Source: Gibbula magus
Lineage: Eukaryota > Mollusca > Gastropoda > Trochida > Trochidae
Reading direction: 5' to 3'
Assembly: GCA_936450465.1 (NCBI GenBank)
Contig: OW388291.1
Span: 33,022,656-33,086,655, forward strand
DNA: 64,000 nt
The notes beneath the pieces were generated by a model. The model searched no databases. It was given only the letters and a program-made list of their open reading frames with translations, and was not told the DNA's origin. Positions 45,900 to 58,190 of the stretch are shown in pieces. Made by a program: the position numbers and the translations under genes. Numbering within the stretch: position 1 is the first letter of the stretch; each line of letters opens with the position of its first letter.

Positions 45900-48025
45900 T
45901 TAATATCAAGGGGATGCTTTTTATCAATATCTAAGTATTGTCAATATGTAATTCAAGTGTTTTCGATATAGTAGTGAAAGATGCCAGTGTCAATTAACAC
46001 ATCGCTACTAATTAAAGGAGGACGATACTTTTAATTAATTGCTTGTCAAATATGGTAAATGTCCGTTAACCAAGCTGTTCTCCTGATGGCTCCAAACACA
46101 ACGGAATAGTAACTGTTGTCAGAATGCAGGATATGTTGAAATGATCACAACAAAATATTCTTTCATAATGATAACTTAGAGGAATAATTTAATATTTCAA
46201 AAGCTTATTGCATAAGTCTAAAGTTATCAATAGTTCAACATTAGGAAGGCATCGTTTTCCATTAATTAAACATTTCTTTAAAAATGTGTATCAATATAGT
46301 GATATGTTACGTATCAAAACAGTTCCGCTGTTTCCCACGGGAAGAGTCTAAGATCATCATTAACTTGACAAAATCCACTGTTTTTCTTTGATTAATCGCG
46401 ATTGAAATCTAAAAACCCTTCATAATCTTTATCCAGCTTAGCGAAATTTAGGGAGTCAAAGTATCAAACTGATGATAACATTCACCTGTTATCCGGACGT
46501 GTCGACCCCCTAAAACGTAACACAATGCAATGTTACACCCAACACGACCATTGTAAGGCTCTATACAAACAGAGAACCTTAGTTTTCCTATCAACGTATT
46601 CCACCATCTTTGATCCCGCTGGTCAGTGAGAAATAGCCAGCGGTCACTCATTATCAGATCAAGTAGCCGTTGTCCAGAGGCAAAAGGCACTGCTAGTTGT
46701 GAAGTACAGCACGGTTAGGGGCCGAAAGTATTCCCGTTGTATTATGTAACCGAACGGGTTTTAAAGACTTGATGATTAGGTCGCGTAAGGTTGCGTCGTG
46801 CATACAAAGGGCATCGTAACCTTTCACGTTTACAATGGCGCGCACAATAGGCGAACAGTTACCTGCTAACATGACCTAAACTCCTGAAATATAAATTGAT
46901 AGTGTTGTTAACGACACTTTCCCCCTCAGCGCTCCGTTGATAGATATATAATTTGAAACTAGTCTACCTACGTAATGGCTTGATGATTCGCATAATGACC
47001 AGGATCTATTAAACAGTGCCTATGTTGTCGTTCATTGTCGCTTATGTGGTCAGTGGTGCTGTAAATGGGAGTTTATCCTTGAGTCAGGTGTTCAGATTTT
47101 TAGACAAAGGAAGTGGCCCGATTGTGATTTATACAGCTTTATAATCACTGATAACTTTTCAATGTATATATACTGTCATGAAGTGTTTTTAATCATCATA
47201 TCAGGAATTGAATATATTGTTGGGAATGTTTATGTATTTCTATTGCCCTTTAATGACAGGCAATTAAAATATCACCGAATGGTATCGTAAGGTGTTTATG
47301 AGTATAACATGTCCACATTGGGATTTTACAGCTTTATTGCCTCTGTTAAAATACTTTTATTCGCGGTCGTGCTAAATATTACCTAATACGTTCTAACAGT
47401 AATTTTTTAAAGCGATTTTGTTCCGATTTTATAGACATTTTTCAAAATATTCAAGGAAATCTTAAAAGACTGCTATCATTTGCTTTATAACCGCTTTCAT
47501 TTATTAAATGACACCATTTGAAAATAATAAAAGGAAAGGATAAACTGTTTCAATGACACCATTTGAATTATATCCTTAGCTTTGTGTTAATGATCAGTAT
47601 ATATGGTCTACAGCGATCTATGTATATACATTATTGCATCCTTCAATGTACAGGAGAGTGAGGTGAACATTAAGAATGTGAGTGAACAGAAATATATTTA
47701 CACATATATATATATATGTTCATACACACACTATTTACAACTGATATTATATTCAGTGGCAGTCGCTCTGTTGTCTCGTTGTCGTTTAATGTACGGACTT
47801 AAATTACATAATTTAAGTCCGTGTTTAATGTAACCCGTTCTCACTTCATATAACAGTTATACATATCTATGGGGTCTTAGAATTGTCTGCAAACGGCGTT
47901 TATGTATCTCACTGACATTTTAGCAAAGGTCGTTATGTCTCCGCAGTTCAGATGGTAGTTTGGTCTGCAGGATATCAGAAACAAACTAGGATTCTCAATC
48001 ATATTTGCAAAATCATAAATGTGTT
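45900..48025. other. No gene recognised
   Basis: AT-rich with one slightly GC-richer patch (46480-46830). Short ORFs (46448-46690 minus, 47603-47833 plus) have no domain. ACTTAAATTACATAATTTAAGT (47798-47819) is a short palindrome. Confidence 0.3.
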
Positions 48026-48032
48026 ATAACCC

Positions 48033-48242
48033 TTTAAAAGGGGCTGTAGCACGTTGTTTGCAAATTTTATGCATGGCGACCATTTGGTGAATACCTTTAA
48101 TTATTTCGAATTACAAAAACGATTCCCATGACTTTACCGAAACATGAACACTCATTTTGAACTTGCACTATTGGTGACATCATTTTTCAAATACATTTCA
48201 TTGACTTATTTGAGCGAAAAATGCGCTACTACCCCTTTAAAG
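48033..48242. mobile_element. Short MITE (TTTAAAAGGGG termini), ~210 bp
   Basis: CTTTAAAAGGGGCTGTAGCACG at the left is inverted as GCGCTACTACCCCTTTAAAG at the right. The ends resemble those of the 7992-8977 element. No ORF. Confidence 0.6.
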
Positions 48243-49100
48243 AAATTAACACTACAATAGCAATACAAATTATATATATTATTGACATATCATTATCAAA
48301 AGTATTATGCTACATGAATTAGTTACACGATGTTTTAACAGAGTGTAAGATCCTTGCATCTTCCGTATTTTCTTGAGGACCAAGACAGAAAAAAATGCAT
48401 GTAATTGAAATTAGAAAAAAACACTTTTTTCCAATTCTTCGTTTGTTTCTCATTTCTGAAATAAAAACATTTTACAGAACACATTTACTATATGAATATT
48501 TTCTATGACTGTTCTTGTTCAGTTAGCGGCTACTGTGGTGAGTGGTCAACAGCTACTGGTCAGTGGTCAATATGCAATCAACACGCTGACAGTATTTGCC
48601 CTGTGAGTGATTGCGTAATTTTGACACATCTCAGTTGTCGATGTCATAACTCGGCTGTCATAAACCTGTCATTGATGTTTATCAAAGGTGTTGCAATAGA
48701 CACGGATATCTGAGCTACTGATGACGAGCTCTGGGATATGTAAATCTATATATGAGTTACTGATAACTTTAAAGTATTATTATTTTTATCATTTGATTAC
48801 AATTATTTTTCTCCGAAATATGGCCCGGGTTTGAACACATTCTTCCAAATGTAATAATATCTTATAACAGTAGTACACCTGTGATGCAACAAATATATAC
48901 GGTTCTATGCAGTTCGTCGACCACTCTGTACCAAGTGTCCTGGGATTTATAAAGTAGAAAAAGAAAAAAATATGTTCGTGTCACATGGTAATATTCGTAT
49001 GCACAATGAAACAGTTAAAACAATATCACATAGTAAATTATGTATATACAGATGAACAGATCACAACGTTGTATACATTACAAATGTATGTAATGTAACT
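48243..49100. other. No gene recognised
   Basis: AT-rich; nothing supported. Confidence 0.3.
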
Positions 49101-49116
49101 GAAGTTTATGGGAATA

Positions 49117-49195
49117 AAAAAAAATAAAATAAAATAAAATAAAAAAAATAAAAAATAAAAATATAAAAAAATAAAAATAAAAAAAAATAAAAATA
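49117..49195. repeat. A-rich (AAAAT)n low-complexity tract
   Basis: About 80 bp of AAAT/AAAAT units. The hydrophobic minus-strand ORF over it is an artefact. Confidence 0.9.
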
Positions 49196-49415
49196 TCACA
49201 TAGTCTCCGGCCATTTGGCCTACTTTAGACACATTAAAACATTTACATCAAAAATAATTAAATTTGTAGATATAAATATATCTTTAAATGCCGAATACGA
49301 ACTACAAATACGATAGAAAGTCTGAAGGAAGTAACCGCTGTGGGGAGATACAGATTCCGTTCATGTATTTGACCTATTCGTGAATAAACTCACTAATTGC
49401 GTTCAAGAAAATGTC

Positions 49416-49973
49416 TTAAGGATGTTCGCTCCTCAAATTTATTGTATTAAACTTTTTTTCTAACTTATATTTTTTAAGAGATCAAAGTATATGATTGGAA
49501 AATCAGCATTAAAAAATAGGGGGTAGTGTGTGTTTTTTCGAGATATGACGCCTGTAAGATAGTGGTGAAAAGTACAATTTGAACTTGGGAGACTATGGGA
49601 AAATGAGAAAAAAAACTGCTAAAAACTTTAAAATACTACATTTCTAGTATTAAAACTTTTTTTCCTTTTTTGATATGTTACAAAGTTCATGTTACCCTAC
49701 CGAAATCGATGAAAAAAAATATATGGTAGAGTGGGTTTTTTTAAGCTTTGACACAAAATGTACCTGAAAACCCCCCTTTCTAGTCAAATTTATACCATTT
49801 ATGCTGTTTCAGCACTTTTTAGAGGTTCTAAAGTCACATTTTCTTTATTTCATTTGTTTTTTAAAAGTATGTAGATGATGTAGAAGATCATGAAGTAAAT
49901 AAAGAAAATAAAAAATCTCTACTTAATCATATTTCATTTTTGAAGTTCAACAGGAAGGAGCGAACATCCTTAA
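49416..49973. mobile_element. piggyBac-like MITE (TTAA target)
   Basis: TTAAGGATGTTCGCTCCT at 49416-49433 is perfectly inverted as AGGAGCGAACATCCTTAA at 49956-49973. Both ends start with TTAA, the target duplication of piggyBac transposons, though TTAA could also be part of the repeat itself. About 558 bp, AT-rich, with many T-runs and no transposase ORF. Confidence 0.7.
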
Positions 49974-50073
49974 ACCAATTCGTACTGCCAACATTTGATC
50001 AACCTGACAAATATTGTACAAGAAAATAAGGAACATAGACTGCACCCCAAAAGACGCAGGACAGTGTAAATTA

Positions 50074-50566
50074 AAGGTACATCCATTATGTTGTTCGGGG
50101 TCACATATTCCAAACGTTCTAAATGGTGGTACTTAATCGAGAAGTACCGACTGTTACCGAAAACTACCATTTTGATGATAGTCGACTTAGTATATTGACG
50201 GTAAGATGGTAAAAGTAGTGATTGTTGATCGAAAACCGGACAATGCATCGCGATTGACGCGCGCCAATGAGTCAAGCGTAATTTTGGAATCTTATTTATA
50301 ACAGACAAAATGATAAATTTGGGTTGATAATGTTTAGTAGGTCATATAACTACTGTGTATGTAAATGGAGCATGTAGTTTCGGTTTCTGTACATGTATAA
50401 TGATGTTGCTCAATTTTAATTAGAAACTAGTAATTATGATATATTTAGCGATTGGGGATGAATATTCAAGCTGAGTTAATGTATTTGCACTGTAAACAAC
50501 ACATATGGTGAGTCGGAACGTATTAAAGCCTCATAATGTTTTTATGAAATACAATGGATGCACCTT
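50074..50566 (+). mobile_element. AGGTACATCC-family MITE, near full length
   Basis: AAGGTACATCCATTATGTT at the left and ATACAATGGATGCACCTT at the right. It aligns with 12581-13072 throughout. TTAA occurs at both junctions (50071-50074 and 50565-50568). The 112-codon minus ORF through its left half is not conserved. Confidence 0.75.
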
Positions 50567-50867
50567 AAAAGAACATAGAATAGTGGTACTGTGGTTCAGC
50601 CAATGACAAAATAACAGATATAGATATGAAAAATATTGTTAGAATCCCTCAAATATCACCTTATGACAATACAACCGGACGCTTCTCAGACGCTGTTTGT
50701 TCAAATTTAAACTACCATATTAGTAGGTGTTTATCGTCTTGTCTCTATCAGGTTGGGTGCAACGCCACGTCTGAATCAGAGACCCGTCTGATGTGGGTGG
50801 TCAAACATTAATCTCTGAAATTAAATTGTTTTATAAAATTTCAAAAATTGAAAATATGGAAATAAAA

Positions 50868-50995
50868 TAAAAAGGAGCCTCTGAGATGTGTTCTCGTTCA
50901 GACTGCAATATAGACTTGCCTCGTTATAGACTTGCACTGACTAAATTTTAAGGGATCTGGATGACAGACTATACCTTGAGGTAAAACCGGGTTTA
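50868..50995 (+). repeat. GGAGCCTCTGAGAT dispersed repeat
   Basis: AAAAAGGAGCCTCTGAGATG, then AGACTTGC blocks, GACTAAATTTTAAGG and a GATCTGGATGACAGACTA end. The GTCTGGATGA-type end recurs at 54290 and, weakly, at 21258. Confidence 0.5.
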
Positions 50996-51109
50996 GCACC
51001 TCTATCAAGTGTATTTAGTTACGGACTGTACACAGTTTACAACTTAAACATGTTAATAATATATACAATTAACTTTACTTCGTTTTTAATCAATGGGGTT
51101 TGGAAAATA

Positions 51110-51691
51110 AACTCACGTGCAAAAGAAACGTCCTCACATTTTGAAAACAGTATAAAATGAAATATTGATGTCGGAGAAAGTAGATTTTGAATGTATTTGG
51201 TAGCCACATGTTTTGTATAGAAGTATTCACAATTTCATACATCAGAGTATGCTTCTTTTATTTTTACATCTGTTCAAATTCACATGGGGTGCTAAAATCG
51301 CTTTTTAAAGATATTTTTGGCCCATAATATTTGGTATTTAAGTTTAAAAAATTGAAAAAGTAGAAATTTAATTAATTAAAGATATCCTCGACATAAATAA
51401 TCTTCTTTTTTTTCTTTAATTTGTTGACGCGTCATTACTGTATGACGTCACAAAACAAGCCAAACTGGCTTTTTGAGGCTTCTATCTCGTCTAGTTAAGG
51501 AGATTCCAAAACAACCATTTCTTAGAACTTGTGTTTCTCAGAGTTATGAATAGATAATATTTTGAACATTCATATTTAGTATTGTTGGGTTCTGAAGACA
51601 TGATGTAACGCTGTTTCAGTCGTATTTATCGCCCGTCGATTGAACTATCTTGTATTTTGTATGGGGACGTTTCTTTTGCACGTGAGTTTAT
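51110..51691. mobile_element. Tc1/mariner-like MITE (CAAAAGAAACG termini)
   Basis: ATAAACTCACGTGCAAAAGA followed by AACGTCC is inverted without mismatch at the right end (GGACGTTTCTTTTGCACGTG, AGTTTAT), giving 27-bp arms. About 580 bp. The interior is AT-rich with no transposase. TA-type junctions are possible (ATAAACTC/GAGTTTAT), but the repeat runs through them. Confidence 0.7.
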
Positions 51692-51828
51692 GAAGCAGAT
51701 TTTTAAAGAGGAATGGAGAAATTCTTTGAACCAGGATGAAAGTAAACATGGATCTTGGAAGAGCAGGCTTCGACTCTACCGGAATTTCAATTAAGTCATC
51801 CTAAGTCGAAATGTATATAGATGGCTTG

Positions 51829-52874
51829 CCCTCGTATCGCCTACACTCCATATAGCATATACCTCCAAAACACCTCACATCGCCTACACTAAACGCAAAC
51901 GGCCATTTCTTCATCCCTGTTGTGTAGAATGGTACAGTCTATAAACCATTAATGAATTGGTTCATTGATATGCATTAATAATTTTGAACAGATTCGATGT
52001 TTTCATAATTGTAGCTGATCCTTGAGTATATATCTTATGATTGTTATAATACATTTTGATTTTTTTTAAAGATCTTCTATTTGGTAAATACATACATGTG
52101 TTATTAGTAAGTGCTATTGTTTCCCCTTACCCCTTACATTGATGAAGAGAATATATGAGAACAATTGAGTTTATTATGGTGTCACGCACCAACAACTCAC
52201 AAACAAACACATAGAGATTCAGCATTTCTGACATTTATATCCAAACATGTTTTCCTTTAACAGTAGATAGAAGAAAAGATGTATAAACATTTAATAGGCG
52301 AGCTGATTTCGTAACTTAACAGAGAGTAAGAGATTAGTAAGTGCTATTGTTTCCCCTTACCGCTTACCTTGATGAAGAGAAATAAGAGAACAGTTGAGTT
52401 TATTGTAGTGTCACTCACAACTCACAAACAAACAAATAGTTATTCAGCATTTCTGACATTTATATCCAAAAATATTTTGCTTTAACAGTATAGATAGGAG
52501 AAAATATGTATTAAAATTTAACAGGCGAGCTGATTTCGTAACTTAACAGAGAGGTGGCCAGCAAGTACTATATGCTGGGTTGAATGTACATATGTAGATG
52601 AGAAACATAAAGACACATTGTACAGTGCTATGGACATTTCAAATAACTATAAACAATAAATAAACAATACAATAATGTTGCCAGAAATTGGGTAGTAAAA
52701 CATTGTAAAATGATATGGTTTAAAAATATAAAGTAAATTTTTACGTATTTGTTATCTTGTTTGAAGAGTTCATTTTGCTAAGGGACCAGGATGCAATTAA
52801 GTGTAATGTGCACACATCCATAAATTTGTTTCGATAGTGGTGTAGGCGATATGGGTTGAAGGCGATACGAGGAT
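51829..52874. mobile_element. Possible ~1-kb element with CCTCGTATCGCC ends enclosing a tandem duplication
   Basis: CCTCGTATCGCC (51830-51841) is perfectly inverted as GGCGATACGAGG (52861-52872). Beside each, further TCGCCTACAC and GTGTAGGCGA copies occur, giving nested short inverted repeats. The interior carries two tandem ~230-bp units. No ORF. Confidence 0.5.
52101..52554 (+). repeat. Two-copy tandem duplication, ~220-230 bp unit
   Basis: ATTAGTAAGTGCTATTGTTT opens both units (about 52104 and 52333), and GCGAGCTGATTTCGTAACTT with AACAGAGAG closes both. Differences are scattered substitutions and small indels. Confidence 0.85.
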
Positions 52875-53122
52875 TTTAAAAGTGGATAACAGATTCTAAG
52901 TAGAAGAATTGGTTTGTCTTTTGGTGATATGTGAACAGTAAAGTAACTCTGCATGTTTCAGTATCTAACTCAGACATTTACATTATTAACCTAATGGGTC
53001 TAATCCATTACAGTTATAGGGGTGTTTACTTTTGTCCCCATTTGCCTACAAATCTTGTGTAGGCAAACTAGGATGTAAGCAGAATAGCAGGTAACTCAAC
53101 CATATAGAGAGTCCCCAAACCC

Positions 53123-53350
53123 AGGGCCGTGTTCAAGAGAGGTTTCAAAGTAATCGCTCAATTAGCGATTACTTTGAAACCTCTCTTGAACGCGATTGCT
53201 CAATGTAGCGCTAGGCGAGCAAACTTCGAGGAATTTGCACCGTGTCGTTCAAGAGAGAATGAGCGCTACTTGAGCACTACTTGAGCACTACTTGAACGCT
53301 ACATTGAGCGATCAATGAGCAAGTATAAGCGCTCGCTGTTATGGAACGGA
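53123..53350 (+). mobile_element. Palindromic MITE (GTTCAAGAGAGG), long copy 1
   Basis: It starts with the same palindrome as 18965-19048 (GTTCAAGAGAGGTTTCAAAG and its inverse). It continues with a GC-richer body of repeated GAGCGCTACTTGAGCACTAC-like units and ends CGCTCGCTGTTATGGAACGG. The sister copy at 55250 has the same structure. Confidence 0.7.
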
Positions 53351-53589
53351 GCCAAGGTCTAACCGCCGTCCTCTTGCCTAATTACGTCGTCGAGTGGTCC
53401 ACATCGGGTGGAAACTAGTCGCTAAACTGACGTAGAAGAAGAAGAAATTTAATTCATTCATGTGTCTAGCGATACATAGTATGGTGAATGTCATTTGTTC
53501 AGAAGTAAATAAGATAGTTGGGTGAAAGTTGGATTTCTAGCATAGGCGAGATTTAAAAGGGAAATTCTTTAATCAGAATATAAATTACA

Positions 53590-53890
53590 ATCTATTAAAA
53601 CGTACCATTTGATGAACGTGTGTTTTAATTGTCATGAATATATTGAGGACGAATGTCATGCTTTATTTCAATGTACTTTACATGAACATATTACTTAGTT
53701 TTAAAGACAATGTGTTGATGTATGTGATGGTTTATGGACGGCTTATGGGAGGTTTCATAATTTTCAAGTTTTTTGTGACGTTGGATATTTTTTATTTTAT
53801 GATGTTTAATCAGGATGTACTGTTTTTAGGGGCTAAAATCTGCAAGCTTTTATTAGAAAAACGGAAAGATATTTCCTATAATAATGGTGA
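53590..53890 (+). pseudogene. LINE C-terminal remnant (zinc region and tail)
   Basis: In frame from 53603 the sequence reads YHLMNVCFNCHEYIEDECHA then LFQCTLHEHI. It is followed, in the frame of the 135-codon ORF, by LDIFYFMMFNQDVLFLGAKI and CKLLLEKRKD. C..C....IEDE.H....C and the final AK.C...L..R pattern are hallmarks of the C-terminus of non-LTR retrotransposon ORF2. A frame change separates the two parts and no catalytic domain is present. Confidence 0.7.
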
Positions 53891-54175
53891 AGTTTACTTC
53901 AATCTTATAAAGATATATTATAACATATATCTGTTTTTAACTATTACGGTTTTAGTTGTTGTATATTTTTGTTCTAGATTCATACAGTCGTTCTGCACCT
54001 TAATTCGATGTAATGCTGCAGCCAATAACTGCTTCGTTTAGAAAAGTATTCTTGTCACAGATTAAGTTTTCGAGCAGCATTCGACATCAGTAACTGCTGT
54101 TAAGCCCTCTTTAAACTAAGTCCCTGAAAGAAAGACTTTTTTAATGATATTTTACTTTTCAATATTTGATAGGAA

Positions 54176-54312
54176 ATTAAAAAAAAGGAGACCTGAACAA
54201 TTCTTAATTTAGAACTGAGGCAACTAGACTGGTCAACATGTTTTTAGACTTAAAAAGACACCTATCCATTTTTGCTCTGGGGTCTGGATGATAGACCACG
54301 CCCTCCTGTCTG
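54176..54312 (+). repeat. GGAGCC-type dispersed repeat, diverged copy
   Basis: AAAAAAAGGAGACCTGA at the start, AACTAGACTGGTC and TTTAGACTT in the middle and GGGTCTGGATGATAGACCAC at the end match the plan of 50868-50995. Confidence 0.4.
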
Positions 54313-55245
54313 ATATTATGTTACACTATATAACTGAAAACACAATTTGCAAGTCCAAGATAATAAAATTAAGAAACGCTTTGACTTTGTGTAAAAAGTA
54401 AAAAACATTTTAGGGTTCCGTCCAATCATCAACCCAACAATGGCAAATTGTACACGTGAAGCAACGGAACTGAAAAACACTGCACAAAAAAGCCGAAATC
54501 AATCAGATTTAACTGTCTCTCTCCAACATCAAAGCTAACAAACATCATAATGACAGGCTTGAGCCTCTCGTGCCATCATTAATTATCCCTTATTATAGAT
54601 CTATCTTCGTCGGCGCTCAAAGAAACGCCAAGAGACTTACCTGTCCACCTGGCGGCTGAGTATCTTTGATTTTTACACCTTAGGCATCGTGTTGTCTACT
54701 TTTCCCGATTTTGTCATTATAATTGAAGCTTTTAAACTACTAGGCAAGCACCTAAACCTTTAATTTTGTAATTTTAAAGAAAGTAAGCTTGTTCATCAAG
54801 AGTGCAAAGAATAATGGTTTTATTGGTTCAGTTTCTCTTGATTACTTTAAGCCTGTAATCGAAAACGGCTTACGAGTAAAGAGTATTGTCTGAACGTGCA
54901 ATGAGTATGTAATACAGGGTCAAATTTGAAATCGGTTGTTGGAGTGATACTATTAAATAAATTACAGATACCATGCATGTCTTATATAAGAATTGTTATT
55001 TCTTTTACTGATTATTTTATTTCCCAAAAGCTATTCCTTTTATTGATTTTTGTAGGCATTGTAAAATTAATTACTTTCCTTCAAGTTGACAAATTGATTT
55101 TGACAATTGCCTTTTTTCAGGAATATTTAGTAATAGGCACGTCTTGAATAAACCTAAAGGATAAAGCACTAATCGAATTCAAATTATTTATTTTCTCGAA
55201 AAACACTACCAAAGGTGACGCACGAGGCTTCATCTTAAGTGTGCA
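54313..55245. other. No gene recognised
   Basis: A hydrophobic 73-codon plus ORF (54926-55147) has no family match I can see. GCTCAAAGAAACGCCAAGAG (54617) faintly recalls the Tc1-like MITE ends but has no partner. Confidence 0.3.
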
Positions 55246-55249
55246 AGCA

Positions 55250-55480
55250 GGGTCGTGTTCAAGAGAGGTTTCAAAGTAATCGCTCAATTAGCGATTAGTT
55301 TTAAACCTCTCTTGAACGCGATTGCTCAATGTTGCGCTACGTAGCAAAGCGAGCGAACTTTGAGGTTTTTGCACCGTGTCGTTCAGGAGAGAATGAGCGC
55401 TACTTGAGCGCTTCTTGAGCGCTACATTGAGCAATCAATGAGCGATTATAAGCGCTCGCTGTTATTAAACGGAACCCAGG
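55250..55480 (+). mobile_element. Palindromic MITE (GTTCAAGAGAGG), long copy 2
   Basis: Same plan as 53123-53350: left palindrome, GCGATTGCTCAATG, TTTGCACCGTGTCGTTCA, repeated GAGCGCTACTTGAGCGCTTC units and GCTCGCTGTTATTAAACGGA. The copies differ by small indels. Two copies 2.1 kb apart flank a LINE scrap. Confidence 0.7.
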
Positions 55481-55675
55481 CCCAAGGATATGTTCGAAAC
55501 TTACACAGCGTATTCGTTGAATTTCATCATCCCTGACATCGAGGGGATGTATGTCATTCTTAGCCCTTCCTCTGCTACTGAAACTAATACATAATTAAAT
55601 AGTTATTATAGATATCAAATTGCTGAGAATTGTAACCGGCATCTTATCCTGGTTTGGAATATTTATTTCAAATTA

Positions 55676-56771
55676 AAGATGCATCCATTGTGTTTCATAA
55701 ACTTTCATTTGACTGAAATTCGTGCCAACATTTGCTGATTTCAGTTCAAATTATTTCACTCAACTCGCATATTCATCCCAATTAGCCAAATATATCATAA
55801 TTACTAGTTTCAAATTATAATTGAGCAACATCATTACACATCGTTATGTCCCCTTGGAGTGATTTACAGAAGCCTACTAAGGGTTCAAGGCTATTTTATG
55901 ATAATTTCATGTCTGAAAAAATCTTTTCCCAAAGTATTTGACAAGTGGGACAGCGAGTTGAATGAGCATCTAAATTGGAAGACAATATTCATACAGTATA
56001 GACACTCAAATAGAGATACGAAACTCCTTGAGTTTCAATATAAATTCATACATAAAACAATATACACAAAACGAGAGTTGCTCAAAATGAAATTGGTTGA
56101 TAACGATATATGTCGATCATGTGGTTCAGTGAGAGAGAACATGTATCATGTATATATATAGAATGTCCAACTATTAAAGTGTTTTGGAACCAATTTAACT
56201 ACTTTGTTAATGGGATTATTTAATGTGAGATATGTAATCTCCACTATAGATATTTAATTTTGTTGCAGCAGTAACCACTTACTCAATCACATGATTTTAC
56301 TAGCCAAACGGCATATATTTGTCATCAACCTTAAAGGTCTGAATCCAAGTCTTACTAATTTCAAATCAGTATTGAAAGATGTATATAAGATTGAAAAATA
56401 CATTTGTGCCAAAAAAAAGTCAACATTGAGTCTTTTAATAGAAAATGGAATGTGATAACAGGTATGGGTCAACTTTGACTGCTATACAATGAATGTATAC
56501 ATCTTATTGTACTGGTATTCCCAGTTCAATGTAACTAAATGTGTAGTTATGCCGTTTTATGTGTGCTGTTTTAATACTATGTGTCCAGTTCTTCCAGTGA
56601 ATGCACCTGTATCTTGATTGTATCCAAATGTAGTTAATAACAAAATTATAAAATTCGACTATCATCAAAATGGTAATGTTCGGCAACATTCAATTCTTCT
56701 CGAAAGATTAACATCATTTATAACGTTTGGCATATGTGACCCACAACAACACAATGGATGCACCTTTAAGC
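55676..56771 (-). mobile_element. AGGTACATCC-family MITE, reversed, carrying an insertion
   Basis: The left end AAGATGCATCCATTGTGTTTC and the right end CACAATGGATGCACCTTTAA are the two termini. The left segment (to about 55845) matches the distal half of the 50074 copy, including AATTACTAGTTTCAAATTA. The right segment (from about 56600) matches its proximal half. Between them lies a LINE fragment of about 740 bp. Confidence 0.65.
55859..56480 (+). pseudogene. LINE C-terminal remnant inserted in a MITE
   Basis: The ORF at 55859-56161 contains WKTIFIQYRHSNRDTKLLEF and QYKFIHKTIYTKRELLKMKL then DICRSCGSVRENMYHV. After a frameshift in a TATA run it resumes as ECPTIKVFWNQFNYFVNG, and after stops as MILLAKRHIFVINLKGLNPS and LTNFKSVLKDVYKIEKYIC. 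This is the post-RT zinc-binding region and tail of a non-LTR retrotransposon, same type as 13290-13640 by its CPT(I/V)K..W motif. Inactive. Confidence 0.75.
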
Positions 56772-57057
56772 TGTCATTCGTTGACATCGGAAGATATTTT
56801 ATGGACGCTTCATATACCGTTTGCCTCGTCCTCCTCCTGTGATATTGTCCAACTTCTCTTTCATTGGTTGGTTTCCTTTTCATAGATCATCCTTCGTGGA
56901 AATACATACCTACTTATAAAACGTTTGATTTACATGTACGTTTATTAATGCATAAATATATGTAATGTCAATAGATGAAATGATCTCCTCCGATTCTCAA
57001 TAATGAATCTGATATTTAAGATGCATGATCAGTATTGCATGGTATTTCATTTGGTTC

Positions 57058-57490
57058 TAAAATGTACCATATTACACAAGTCTTACTCGACTTTCATATT
57101 CACCCCAAATGTTTAATACATCAAATATATATGTGTCAATGTAATGTAATGAAGGTCTCATTCATGTGTAGTAGCTGACCATTATGGCTTTACCTCATAC
57201 ATTTCCTCATTATAAGACATATTAAACGCTATAGAAGCAAATCTGACTTATTATCTACGTTATCAAAGTTTCTAAAATTACGTTTGACTTAATTGCTGCA
57301 ACACGCCAAGGTCCATTGTCCGGTTTTCGATCATGACCACGACTTTGAATGTTTGTATTTTCGTTATACTGACCTGATTGACCTTAAGCTGGTTGTTTTC
57401 GGTTAAAGTTGATAATTCTCTATTAAATAACACAAATTATAACATTGGACATATATGTGACCTCACCAACATGATTCTGTACCTTTAATA
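57058..57490 (-). mobile_element. AGGTACATCC-family MITE, diverged reversed copy
   Basis: AAAATGTACCATATTACAC at one end and TTCTGTACCTTTAAT at the other are eroded termini. The interior CATTGTCCGGTTTTCGATCA is identical in reverse to the 12.6-kb copy, and CGACTTTCATATTCACCCC matches the distal half. Confidence 0.55.
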
Positions 57491-58138
57491 TCTAATTGAT
57501 GTTCATTAATTTATGTTTCACTTGGCTTTATACTATTTCTTATGAAGTACTATTCCATCTGTCAATTTCTTAGAAACATATTATACGTGAGATGTACTAG
57601 ACAATGATAATAATACATGTTAATGTAAATGTTCCGCTTATCAAAATATCATTCTTTTGAACAATTACTTTTTTTCAAAATATATCTCTTTAGATGTAGA
57701 CATTATTCAACCTGTCATTCACAGCTTTTAAGAGAGGGGGTTTTCTTGTGGATTTCTATCTAATATGACATCATCACAAGAGTAGTAAAGGAAATGAATG
57801 ATAAGTAAGTTAATGATGCGTACATAAAATTCGTTAAAACACTTTAATATACTTCCCATTATTCTGAGTGAATGAAATCGACAATATGTTCGTCAAATAA
57901 ACTGGAATGACTTGTTTATGTTGATAACAGTCGCTCGCTGAAAAAATTATGTGTTTATACCAATATGTCCCTTGTAAATCTTAAGCTATGCCCAACATTT
58001 CCGAAATGAGATGATATGAAATTACAAGCAAAATCAAGTGGGTTTCTAATGTTGGAGATATTTAAAGCCTACTTATTTAGGTTGTGTTTTAGTCGATTAG
58101 TGTTTTACCAAAATATATATGTTTATGTTTTTTTAACA
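57491..58138. other. No feature recognised
   Basis: AT-rich; nothing supported. Confidence 0.3.
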
Positions 58139-58139
58139 G

Positions 58140-58190
58140 AACAAAACTTAGTTGTGAACAAAAATGGCATTGGTCGATAAAGCATTGAGT
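58140..58190 (+). other. Candidate short exon with start codon
   Basis: GTTTTTTTAACAG is a good 3' splice site, and GTAAGTAT directly after 58190 is a near-consensus donor. The 51-bp interval holds AAAAATGGCATTGG with an ATG at 58164 in strong context, giving MALVDKALS before the donor. The peptide is too short to identify. It could equally be chance in AT-rich DNA. Confidence 0.25.

Noticed and set aside
46590..46830. Third copy of the 24.2/29.1-kb block
   Set aside because: CGTTGTCCAGAGGC and CGGGTTTTAAAGACT recall two islands, but order, spacing and the longest islands do not match.
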